Shown here: piece after piece, positions 8,384 to 16,745 of the stretch
Numbering within the stretch: the first letter of the stretch is position 1
How the letters are laid out: each line of letters begins with the position of its first letter
Source of the DNA: a virus
Virus record (IMG/VR): IMGVR_UViG_3300034374_004935
Coordinates: 1 to 64,000 of that record
Direction: 5' to 3' (one strand)
Length of the DNA: 64,000 bases
Made by a program: the position numbers and the translations under genes
The notes under the pieces: model-generated
The model's input: only the letters and a program-made list of their open reading frames with translations
The model's database searches: none
Told to the model about the DNA's origin: nothing

Positions 8384-9619
8384 TTATTCTTCGAAATCAG
8401 AATCTGCAAATCCAAATACATCAACTACAAGTTCTTCACCTGTTGATTGAGTTGCTGGGAAAGCCCCGCTTGTACCTAAATCTACATAAACTAATACTGA
8501 TCCTTTACCTCCTTGAAGAGAAACTAATCCTCGAATATCTTCTGTCCAAGAGATTTCCATACATCCGTATTTGTTTCCTTCAATAACTGCTTGATCTCTC
8601 ATTCGTGGTGGAACACCTAACATGCTGTTTTCACCTTCAAATCCGTAGCTCATGTACTCATCCATAGCAACTTGTTGCCATACACCAGAACCTGTACGAG
8701 CTCCTGTTGTAGTAATCAAAGTTGACTCATCAGAGAAAGTTACAGTGAATCGGTTAACGTAGTAATCACGGAAAGCGTTTACATCAAAGTCAGCTTGTAC
8801 ACCTGTAAGTCTAACACCAAAGTTAGCAGCTGCTGTAAGTTTACCGTGGTTAGTAGCATAAGTAGTACCTGTTGCTAAAGCTGTTACAGTTGTTCCTTCA
8901 AAAGGAGTTGACAACGTTACAGTTGTAGTTGTAGGTACAGCTGCTACTTGATAAGTTGCTCCTGCAATAAATACTAAATCACCTACTGCTAAAGAGTGAG
9001 CTGCAGAGTAAGTTAAAGCTGTTGATCCATTAGTTGCTGCTAATGTAGCAGTACCAATAGCCGCGGTAGTACCGTCAGAAATTACATCAAACTTTAAATA
9101 ACCATTAGCGGGCTCTTTTGCAAAATTTGCTTGTCCGTTTTTAACTAAAGCAAAAGCAACTTCTTCTTGAGTAGCAGAAGCATCACTCTTAATAGGACCT
9201 GCAAAAAGGCTCATTGGTTGAGATCGGTTAGCTGCATCATTATCATTCTTACGAATTTTGATAAAGTAATCTGTTGAATTAGCTGCAGGAAGAGAACCAG
9301 TAGTTCCGTTAAATCCTACAATTGATACTTGTTGTACAGCTACTCGGTGAATACTAGTAGAAAGTGTAGCACTTGCTTTAGTAATCATAGGAGAAATCAT
9401 TAATTGTTTTCCTGTACCTTTTCCTTGTACGATTCGGTAACGATCAGCTGCTGCTAAAGCGGCTGCATCCATTCTGCGCATTCCTGCATCTACTGCAACA
9501 ATAGCGCCTTCTTCCAAGTTAGAATCAGATACAACTGTACCAACTGCTGGAAGGTTTCCTGCTTGTTTTGTGCTATCGTCTAATACGACACTAAACACAT
9601 TGTCTGCGGTTCTAAGCAT
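8384..9619 (-). CDS. Major structural protein with an inserted beta module
   Basis: A 411-residue Ala/Thr/Gly-rich protein. It has more G/C-ending codons than its neighbours, and a strong hairpin follows it; both fit high expression. Residues about 190-250 (ATLAATNGSTALTYSAAH, then VAAVPTTTTVTLSTPFEG) are a beta module similar in style to the one in the 273-residue protein. The C-terminal third (FTVTFSDESTLITTTGARTG, then WTEDIRG, VLVYVDLGTSGAF) is beta-rich. It follows the neck genes, so a tail, tail-barrel or decoration role is possible. I cannot assign it to a named crAss-like virion component. Being a real and abundant virion protein is the safer claim. Confidence 0.65.
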   Translation of the reverse strand: MLRTADNVFSVVLDDSTKQAGNLPAVGTVVSDSNLEEGAIVAVDAGMRRMDAAALAAADRYRIVQGKGTGKQLMISPMITKASATLSTSIHRVAVQQVSIVGFNGTTGSLPAANSTDYFIKIRKNDNDAANRSQPMSLFAGPIKSDASATQEEVAFALVKNGQANFAKEPANGYLKFDVISDGTTAAIGTATLAATNGSTALTYSAAHSLAVGDLVFIAGATYQVAAVPTTTTVTLSTPFEGTTVTALATGTTYATNHGKLTAAANFGVRLTGVQADFDVNAFRDYYVNRFTVTFSDESTLITTTGARTGSGVWQQVAMDEYMSYGFEGENSMLGVPPRMRDQAVIEGNKYGCMEISWTEDIRGLVSLQGGKGSVLVYVDLGTSGAFPATQSTGEELVVDVFGFADSDFEE

Positions 9620-9651
9620 TTGTTTTTGTTTTTAAAAATTAATATTCATTA

Positions 9652-10416
9652 TTATTCTAAGTCTCTAAAGTTCTCAATTGTTTGAACTTTTTGTTCTTTT
9701 ACTCTTTGTAACATTAAATCTGTTGCTATGCCGACTATTACTACATGAGTACTTTCGTCAAGCTCACAGTTTCTTTGATCATCAGGAACTGCTCTATCTA
9801 CTCTTATATTTTCTGGATTCTTAACGTATCTTATATGATAATTTGTTACGTTAAAAGTACCATCAGTAAATAGTTCGTGGCGTTTAGCTGTTTCAGTATC
9901 TCCAGGATTTAATGCTGAAGTTTCTCTACTAAACTCTGAACGCCAAACTCTACAATCTCCATTAGGTCTATAAAATGGTTTCTTGTATTTACTCCAATTA
10001 AATCTTTGCATTTCATTGTGAGCAACTACCATAACCCATCCTATAATACTATTGTTAGTGTCACATTCTGTTTTATCAATTGTACACTCTTCATAAATAG
10101 TATACATGTGATCACTTGGTAGGTCGTAGAATTTACCTGTTACATTATTATTTACTAGCACACCCGCTTGGTCTGCCGAAGCCGAAAGGTTGTTAGCATC
10201 TTTAACTAATGCTGACAACCCTTGGTTTCTAATTTCTGTCTCCTCAAAGCCTTTTTGTTTTCTGTTGTTTACTTCATCAAAAAACTTTTTAACGTATAAC
10301 TGCTGTGCCTCTGTTAGCACGGAAGATAAATCAAAATCTTCGTAACCAGGAGAGCCAAAGCTATCAGCTCTGTCTAGCTTCTCCTCTAACATATCGGCCA
10401 TTTCGTTTGCAGTCAT
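9652..10416 (-). CDS. Conserved crAss-like head-neck/ring protein candidate
   Basis: A 254-residue acidic protein. Its N-terminal helices (MADMLEEKLDRADSFGSPGY, then VLTEAQQLYVKKFFDE) resemble, from memory, a structural protein conserved in crAss-like phages downstream of the capsid gene. A beta region follows (VTGKFYDLPSDHMY, then VTNYHIRYVKNPENIRVD). The final helix (VVIVGIATDLMLQRVKEQK) is typical of head-tail connector or ring proteins. It overlaps the 313-residue gene by one base. Role as a neck or adaptor ring is inferred from place and helix layout; the exact ring identity is unknown. Confidence 0.6.
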   Translation of the reverse strand: MTANEMADMLEEKLDRADSFGSPGYEDFDLSSVLTEAQQLYVKKFFDEVNNRKQKGFEETEIRNQGLSALVKDANNLSASADQAGVLVNNNVTGKFYDLPSDHMYTIYEECTIDKTECDTNNSIIGWVMVVAHNEMQRFNWSKYKKPFYRPNGDCRVWRSEFSRETSALNPGDTETAKRHELFTDGTFNVTNYHIRYVKNPENIRVDRAVPDDQRNCELDESTHVVIVGIATDLMLQRVKEQKVQTIENFRDLE

Positions 10417-11357
10417 TAATTACGTTGTTTTAAATCTATTTTAGCTTTAATTCTCATTTTTACTTCTTGATTATCAGGGTTATTTAAATACATAATTGTA
10501 TCTGTTAAATCACCTAACTCTGATCCGTTATCAAGAGTATATCGTTTGTTTCCTTTTCTAATTATAGCTCCTGCTTCAGTAGCCTCTTGTACAAAGATAC
10601 GATCATTATACTGAGGATGAGTGACTATTTCTAAGAAATAATTAGGATCTTTTTCAAGAACATTTAATACTTCATTTTTAAGCCAATCTGTTGTAGCAGT
10701 TGCTGGAATAGTTCGTCCTAAAGATTTTATGAATCCGACGATTGCTTGTTTGCTATTAGTAATCTCTGCGAACTTAACATATGCATCTGCTTTTACATTT
10801 GCTTCTGCTAATTTTTGTACAGTTACTTTATCTTCGTCTACAATCATAAACTCGTATGTTGCTTTTAAAATTCTTTCATCATAAGACGGTGAAACCAACA
10901 TCTTATTAGAAAGAAGAATTAAATACTTCAACATATCTAAAGGACGATTAAGATTTAGAGTAGTTCCTTCTTTAGTTAGAATTACTCTACCTCTTCTATC
11001 TGATCTCCAGAAGTTTTTATCTGTTGGTAAAGTAGGATTTAAATCTACTCCCAACTCTGTTTCAAAGAACTCTTTTTGTGTCATCCCGTTTGGATAACTT
11101 TCCATATACTTTTGAATGCTCACTCTTTTTTGATCATCCAATATTACTTTAACTCCGCCACCTTTAATTTGGCTATTTAATGGTACTTGATAACTTCTTT
11201 TTACTTTGTTATACAAGAAAGGATCTTTCTTTTTATCCTGACCTTTTACAAGTAAGTTATTCCATTTTCCCGATGACTCTACAGGTTTAATAGAAATTAC
11301 TCTATCTTGTAGAAAGCTACCATATGTTATTTTTTCTTTTGCTGCTGTCTTTGCCAT
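10416..11357 (-). CDS. Capsid-proximal structural protein, unknown
   Basis: A 313-residue basic protein directly after the major capsid gene and its hairpin. It opens MAKTAAKEKITYGSFL and has a loop-rich N-terminal 110 residues, then a helical middle (LDMLKYLILLSNKM, KLAEANVKADAYVKFAEI). The stretch VQEATEAGAIIRKGNKRYTL near the end suggests a small beta domain. There are no cysteine clusters or membrane segments. Position suggests a capsid-associated or neck component; no family is recognised with confidence. Confidence 0.55.
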   Translation of the reverse strand: MAKTAAKEKITYGSFLQDRVISIKPVESSGKWNNLLVKGQDKKKDPFLYNKVKRSYQVPLNSQIKGGGVKVILDDQKRVSIQKYMESYPNGMTQKEFFETELGVDLNPTLPTDKNFWRSDRRGRVILTKEGTTLNLNRPLDMLKYLILLSNKMLVSPSYDERILKATYEFMIVDEDKVTVQKLAEANVKADAYVKFAEITNSKQAIVGFIKSLGRTIPATATTDWLKNEVLNVLEKDPNYFLEIVTHPQYNDRIFVQEATEAGAIIRKGNKRYTLDNGSELGDLTDTIMYLNNPDNQEVKMRIKAKIDLKQRN

Positions 11358-11393
11358 TTTATTATTATTTGCTGTCTTTTAAATTCTCTTTTT

Positions 11394-11435
11394 AAAAAGA
11401 GCTCCCTAGGCTATCAACTCTAAGGAGCCTTTTTT
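11394..11435 (-). terminator. Hairpin terminator after the major capsid gene
   Basis: GCTCC at 11,401-11,405 pairs with GGAGC at 11,424-11,428, extended by AAAAAG at 11,394-11,399 against CTTTTTT at 11,429-11,435 with an A bulge. Read leftward, the T-run complementary to 11,394-11,398 closes the hairpin, so the structure is an intrinsic terminator for the capsid transcript. It sits alone in the 110-base gap between the capsid gene and the next gene. Confidence 0.75.
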
Positions 11436-11467
11436 GTATTCAATTAACCTTATTTATGAACAAGATT

Positions 11468-12979
11468 CTATCTCTCAACTAGTAGTCTTAGATCTACAAC
11501 TTTTGTAGGATCTTCGATCATCATACCTCCCCATTTCTGGAAGTGTACTTCGTATCCGTCTACTCGTGAAGCTACCATTTTAGGACTGTTTTTTCCTCCT
11601 GGAGAGAATGGATCTCTCATACCTGGGATATACGCCCAATTGTAATCTGGAACTCCTTTTGGCTTAACTCGGTAGATACCTGCGTTATCGCCATAATCAA
11701 GTGCTAAAATTCTGTGAGATTCTACGATACCTTTTCCATCTGGATGTCTTTGTGGGAAGTATACATCATCATCGAAGAAATCAAGGATTTCAACCATAAT
11801 AGTAACTCCGTTGTACCACTCATATACATTCCATTGTGGCTCTTGTAAACTCTTAGTGTTTTTACCACCGATTGTTCCTGAAGAAGTATTTCCTAACAAG
11901 AATTTATCAGAAATTACAGTAAACTTACCAGAACCTGATTTTTCGTTAATCTGCTTAGAGATTTCGATAGCTCCGAATTCTCCTGTAAGCAAGTGAATTG
12001 TTCTTTTACCTCTTTCGATTTTACCAACACCCATATCAAGAAGTAATTCAAGATGCCAATCAAGGTCGTAAGTGTTATAATAGTGTACGTTAGAAGGAGC
12101 GATTTGCTCAAAGAAACCTGAACCTGACTCAACTGCATATTTAGTTTTGTCATCTTTGTTCAAGTATTTGTGATCAGATGTCCAGTTTTTCTTACCGTAC
12201 ATCAACATACGAGCAAACATTTCTTCACACTGGTGGTGAGCAACCATATCTTGATAGTTAATCCAGATAGATTCTGTTTGACCTTTGTAGTTAAATCCAA
12301 ACTCAAGAGGTTCGTTTTTACCTTTGTTAATAGTGTTACCAGCTACTTCATATTCCATTCTTAAAGTAGATGGACGGTTTTCCATTCTCCAAGGAGATGT
12401 GAAGTAAGGTTTAGAACCTTGGTAAGAAAGTGTAGATGGAGCAAGTGAGTAGAATTTAGACCAACGTGTACCAATTGCTAATTCCTCAGAAGGAATAGAT
12501 TTAGTAGGATTGTCAGTAACTAATTCAACTTCAAACTTAAATCGAGATCCTGCATCCATAGCTTTTTTAACTAATAGATGATAATCATCAACTTCACCAC
12601 GAAGAACGTTAGTTTCTTCAAATAAAGCTTCGTCGAAGATTAAATAGAATCGCTCTCCGTTTGCTCCTACGTTAGCAGGAAAGTTTCCTCCTGAGATAGA
12701 TGCTCCTGAAATAGTTTCAGCATCAACCAAAGGAAGGTTTTTGTCGTGTTGTCCTTGCAACATCCAGTTGTAGAATCCGTTCTCTTGTTCCACTTCTTTA
12801 ACAGGGAACCGATCACAGAACTCACGCAATTTACCTTGTAAATTAGTTTTGTAAATCTCACGAATTACATTACTAATCAATTGAGGCTTTTGTTGGTACA
12901 AAGCATGGAAATGGTTGTCAGTGACAAGACCATTGTAATCTTTAGCTTCATACTTTTGTAATGGAAGTAATTGTGCCAT
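11468..12979 (-). CDS. Major capsid protein (crAss-like, HK97 fold expected)
   Basis: A 503-residue protein, the usual size for crAss-like major capsid proteins (about 490-510). The N-terminus (MAQLLPLQKYEAKDYNGLV, then FHALYQQKPQLISNVIREIY) and the middle block with QGKLREFCDRFPV agree with the crAss-like capsid sequences I recall. Its place, after the portal and a scaffold-like gene, is the standard one. Comparatively even codon use and a dedicated downstream hairpin suit high expression. The HK97 fold is known for the family, not visible here. Identity is inferred from sequence style, length and synteny together. Confidence 0.85.
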   Translation of the reverse strand: MAQLLPLQKYEAKDYNGLVTDNHFHALYQQKPQLISNVIREIYKTNLQGKLREFCDRFPVKEVEQENGFYNWMLQGQHDKNLPLVDAETISGASISGGNFPANVGANGERFYLIFDEALFEETNVLRGEVDDYHLLVKKAMDAGSRFKFEVELVTDNPTKSIPSEELAIGTRWSKFYSLAPSTLSYQGSKPYFTSPWRMENRPSTLRMEYEVAGNTINKGKNEPLEFGFNYKGQTESIWINYQDMVAHHQCEEMFARMLMYGKKNWTSDHKYLNKDDKTKYAVESGSGFFEQIAPSNVHYYNTYDLDWHLELLLDMGVGKIERGKRTIHLLTGEFGAIEISKQINEKSGSGKFTVISDKFLLGNTSSGTIGGKNTKSLQEPQWNVYEWYNGVTIMVEILDFFDDDVYFPQRHPDGKGIVESHRILALDYGDNAGIYRVKPKGVPDYNWAYIPGMRDPFSPGGKNSPKMVASRVDGYEVHFQKWGGMMIEDPTKVVDLRLLVER

Positions 12980-13017
12980 TTTTGATTTGTATTATTTGTT
13001 AACGGTATAAATTTATT

Positions 13018-14175
13018 TTACTTTTTCATTGCTCTATCGAGCATATCTAATATATTACTTGTTTTCTGAGAAGTTTCTACGGAAGTATTTTTACCTACGT
13101 TTCTATCTTCTGATGCAATTATTTTATCTAATTCATTAATTGCTTTTGTTTTAGCTACTTGTTTTAGTTTAGAAATATCAGGTTTAAACTTACCTTCTTT
13201 ATCTAAATTAAACAGTCCTAAAGTATCATAGTAATTTATAAGCATTTCAAACTCTACTGGGTTTCTAGTTTGCTTATACATTAAACTATTATATTCTCTT
13301 CCTGTCTTATTATCTTTATAAACAGGGTTTAGAATATTCTGCTTAATTTTTTCCTTACTTATTTTATTAAGGTTGATACCATCTATAAAAGAACTTCTTT
13401 GATCTATATTATTAATTAAAGATTCAAAAGCTTTATTTTGTTCTTCTATTTGTTTCTTAGTTCTTGCTGCTTTATATTCTTTAGCTTCTGTAACTACTGC
13501 ATTAGCTTGGTTCTTTAACTCAGGTACTGCTTTAAGTGCTTTGTCTTGTAGCTTACCAACTTCTATTGCATCTTGCACTGCTTCAGCTGCTTCTTCATTA
13601 GAAAAATTCTTTGACTTTAAAAGATCGTAGTAAATCTCTTTTTGTAGATTTTCATCTTCTTTAATTGATTGCTCTGTTACAGAGTCAAAAAATTCTAACC
13701 TTTGTGCCATTATAATAGCTTGGTCAGTCTCATCAAATGCATCTTCAATTTCTAAGAATCTTTTTTTAGCAGCAGGCATGTTAGCTTTCCACTGTTCTTC
13801 AGCTGCTTTAAAATTAGTTTGAACCGTTTTAGTCATTAACTCTTTAATAGTATCTAATGACCCTTCTAATTCATCTAATTTATCAGCTTCTGCACTAGTG
13901 ATAATATTTGCATCAACTAATTCTTTAATCAATCCTTTATAAATTTCTTCACTCCTCTCGCTTGAGGCAGCGGTTTTAGACTCAGTTTGATTGTCAGTGT
14001 TTTCATAAGCACCTTCACCTTCTTCTGATTCTACAGGTTGAAACATTTCTGAGTTCTCCTCCTCAGTTTTTGTTTCTTCTTTTTCTTCGCTTTCTTCAGA
14101 CTCCACGACTGAATTAAGCTCTTCTGGTGACATTATTTGAAGTCCTTCAAATAGATCATCTTTTTCTTCACTCAT
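13018..14175 (-). CDS. Acidic helical scaffold-like protein
   Basis: A 385-residue protein with a strongly acidic, disordered-looking first 75 residues (EELNSVVESEESEEKEE and more). A mostly helical, coiled-coil-prone body follows (KAVPELKNQANAVVTEAKEY, then KQIEEQNKAFESLIN). It has no cysteines or catalytic motif. A gene of this composition between portal and major capsid protein is usually the internal scaffold. A maturation protease is not evident here or elsewhere in the window. The call is inference from composition and position. Confidence 0.65.
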   Translation of the reverse strand: MSEEKDDLFEGLQIMSPEELNSVVESEESEEKEETKTEEENSEMFQPVESEEGEGAYENTDNQTESKTAASSERSEEIYKGLIKELVDANIITSAEADKLDELEGSLDTIKELMTKTVQTNFKAAEEQWKANMPAAKKRFLEIEDAFDETDQAIIMAQRLEFFDSVTEQSIKEDENLQKEIYYDLLKSKNFSNEEAAEAVQDAIEVGKLQDKALKAVPELKNQANAVVTEAKEYKAARTKKQIEEQNKAFESLINNIDQRSSFIDGINLNKISKEKIKQNILNPVYKDNKTGREYNSLMYKQTRNPVEFEMLINYYDTLGLFNLDKEGKFKPDISKLKQVAKTKAINELDKIIASEDRNVGKNTSVETSQKTSNILDMLDRAMKK

Positions 14176-14265
14176 AATTGCTGTCTTTATTTGGTTACAA
14201 TATTAAAATTATTTTTATAATTAAACTCGATTATATTTATAGCTTTGTTCTATAGTGCTATAGCT

Positions 14266-16716
14266 TTATTTGTTTTTGATTGCTTTAGTTCTTTGCTTTT
14301 CTAGCTTCATTTTTTCTTTAGCAATTTCTTCTTTAGCTTGATTACTTCGAATAGTCTCGTCTAATTTAGCTTGATCTAGTTGTGTTTTTTGATCATTCCT
14401 TTTCTCTTCAACTTCTGTTCGTCGTAAATCTAATTCGTCAGCAATACCGTTACCGTCAGAATCTAATAAACCTGATTCTGTACGATAATTATTATTAGCT
14501 TCTCTCATAGCTGCTATTTGTATATCTGCTTGAATCTTTTCTCTCTTAACAGCTATATCATCATCATGCTTCTTAATTTCGAATTCTCTTTCAGCTTCTG
14601 CTTGTTGTGCTTGAGCTTGTTGCATTTCTTGTTGTTGTTGCATTTGTTGCTCTTGCATTTTATTATTTTCTTCTCTAATTCTTTCTGCAGAATTTTGAAG
14701 TTTTTTAGCAATATCTTGTACAGAGTCAGATTGCGATATAGCTACTAAATCCGAAATAGTTGCTTGACCATTTTGAATAGCTGCTTGAGATAACGCTCTA
14801 ATGTCGTTATACAATTGCGTATCATTGCTAGAATTAGAAAGATGTAAATCATACTCTGTAGAGGCAAACTCATCGAAATGAGTAATAAATTGCTGACTAA
14901 GGTCATCAAGTAAGAATTGCCCTTTTTGAGGATTAGTTTTATATGCATATTTACAACATTCTAAAAATTTAGTTAATGCTCTTTTTCTAAAGTTTTGGTC
15001 TATAGCAAACCATTTTTCTGTAATGTGAGATGTCTGTGCAACTTCTCTTTCAACATTGCCTACTGCTTCTCTATTTTGTATTTGTCCTTCCCGTGCTCCA
15101 GAAACACCAGCTAGCTTGCCTAGTGTATTTTCTATGTCGACTAGTAAATTAGTATACATGCCTATTGCATTAGGATCTCCTATATTAACTTGTTGCGCAG
15201 TAAGCTGATTAAATTGTCCTGCAGACTTACCTTGGGCAGGGCCTTTAAGGATTTCATTAGTAGGATCTAACCAAGCAAACTTATTTACAGTTACGTATCT
15301 CATCCACTCTTTTGGATCCCATCCTGAGGGTACAAGTGCAGAGTTAATAGCAGTAAAGGACCCCTTATACGTGGCAATTTCGAGCTCTCTTTTGTAGTAA
15401 GCTATGTCATAAGAATAAGCGAGAGGTTTCATAACGTCCATAAGAGATTGGACTTTATAATCGTTTGTGGAATTAACAGAGCCAATATATGGTGGGGTCC
15501 CTTTAGATTTATTTACTAATGATTTGCTAGCAAATGGTACAGGACGCATTACTGTGTAAATGTGGTCAGCTATCTTAGTTCCTTCTAACCATTCGTTTAC
15601 CCATATCCATTTTACTTTTTCTCCAAGTTCTTTATTGGGTCTGTAGTCTTCAGGAACCCAATCTTTTTGCTCCACACCTTCTTCATCAAAATAAGTTAGC
15701 TCTCCAATCTTACGTCTAGAACGCCAACATACTTTCATAACCCTTACATTGCCGTATGTATCAAATGCACCTGCAAAAGTTCTAACACCTGCTTCATTAG
15801 GATGAAATATATCTAATGCTCCAGCTTCTCCATAGAAATCAAATATTGATATATCTCTATTTAAGCCAACACCTCCACCACCATCCATAGCAGTGTCTAC
15901 TTTTCCTTTTTCTAGGAAGTCTATATCTTTTGGTTTAAGAGTATCCCAATAATCATCGATTACTTGGCCTACAGATTTGTATCCGTATTCTACAATAATA
16001 TCTGCATCTTCAATATACATAGAGCTGCCGCCAAGAGTATATAAGTTCATTGGATTTACTCGTCGCATTACAGGTTCTCCTCCTAATACACCGCAATATA
16101 CTATTTCTTCACCTGCTGTAAGTAAGTCTTCAAATGTTCTTAAGAATTCAAAATCAAAGTTTTGTTCTTTGTATTCTTTTTTTAAGATTTTATTAGCTAC
16201 GATTTCACTTATATCTTGGAACTCGTAATTTTTATATCTTTCAAGATTTTGTAATCTTTTTTGTATTTCTTCTTCGGAAATAGATTCCATCTGGATGATT
16301 CCCATCATCTCTTGTTTAATCTGTTCCATTAAAATTTGCTCTTTTCTAGAAATACCTTCTTGATCGCCTGAAGAAATATAAGCTTTAAACTCTTTCTTAC
16401 GCTTTGCGTATTCTCCTAATAATAAATTAATTTTTGTGTTTTCAATACCGATGTGTTGAAAAGTCGCAGGCAGTGAATCGAGATCTAAATTATCAGGATT
16501 AATAAATTTTTCAAAATCTCTAGGAGAGATTACATTAGAACGTAGATTATAATTAATACGTTTATTTCTAAAACTGTTTCTAAGATTGACATCAGATGTT
16601 AAAAGATGTTCTGCGAAGTCTATATTCTTTTTATACCACTTATCTGTCTTTTGTGTATCAGATAATTTTTGTCGTGGAAAATTTATATAACCTTGATTAT
16701 CTAGAGCGTCGGCCAT
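14266..16716 (-). CDS. Portal protein
   Basis: An 816-residue protein next to TerL, matching the large portals of crAss-like phages. Residues about 1-120 include the portal-type start (YINFPRQKLSDTQKTDKWY). The middle contains a wing-like beta region (EEIVYCGVLGGEPVMRRVNP, IIVEYGYKSVGQVI). The stem-helix region follows around 530-620 (LAGVSGAREGQIQNREAVGN). The last 150 residues are a Gln/Glu-rich coiled coil (a QMQQQQEMQQAQAQQAEAER stretch) probably forming a barrel or internal extension. It forms the dodecameric DNA channel at the packaging vertex and docks TerL. Synteny and length make this secure. Confidence 0.88.
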   Translation of the reverse strand: MADALDNQGYINFPRQKLSDTQKTDKWYKKNIDFAEHLLTSDVNLRNSFRNKRINYNLRSNVISPRDFEKFINPDNLDLDSLPATFQHIGIENTKINLLLGEYAKRKKEFKAYISSGDQEGISRKEQILMEQIKQEMMGIIQMESISEEEIQKRLQNLERYKNYEFQDISEIVANKILKKEYKEQNFDFEFLRTFEDLLTAGEEIVYCGVLGGEPVMRRVNPMNLYTLGGSSMYIEDADIIVEYGYKSVGQVIDDYWDTLKPKDIDFLEKGKVDTAMDGGGGVGLNRDISIFDFYGEAGALDIFHPNEAGVRTFAGAFDTYGNVRVMKVCWRSRRKIGELTYFDEEGVEQKDWVPEDYRPNKELGEKVKWIWVNEWLEGTKIADHIYTVMRPVPFASKSLVNKSKGTPPYIGSVNSTNDYKVQSLMDVMKPLAYSYDIAYYKRELEIATYKGSFTAINSALVPSGWDPKEWMRYVTVNKFAWLDPTNEILKGPAQGKSAGQFNQLTAQQVNIGDPNAIGMYTNLLVDIENTLGKLAGVSGAREGQIQNREAVGNVEREVAQTSHITEKWFAIDQNFRKRALTKFLECCKYAYKTNPQKGQFLLDDLSQQFITHFDEFASTEYDLHLSNSSNDTQLYNDIRALSQAAIQNGQATISDLVAISQSDSVQDIAKKLQNSAERIREENNKMQEQQMQQQQEMQQAQAQQAEAEREFEIKKHDDDIAVKREKIQADIQIAAMREANNNYRTESGLLDSDGNGIADELDLRRTEVEEKRNDQKTQLDQAKLDETIRSNQAKEEIAKEKMKLEKQRTKAIKNK

Positions 16717-16745
16717 AATAATAATTATTTTCTATTTTTACAAAT

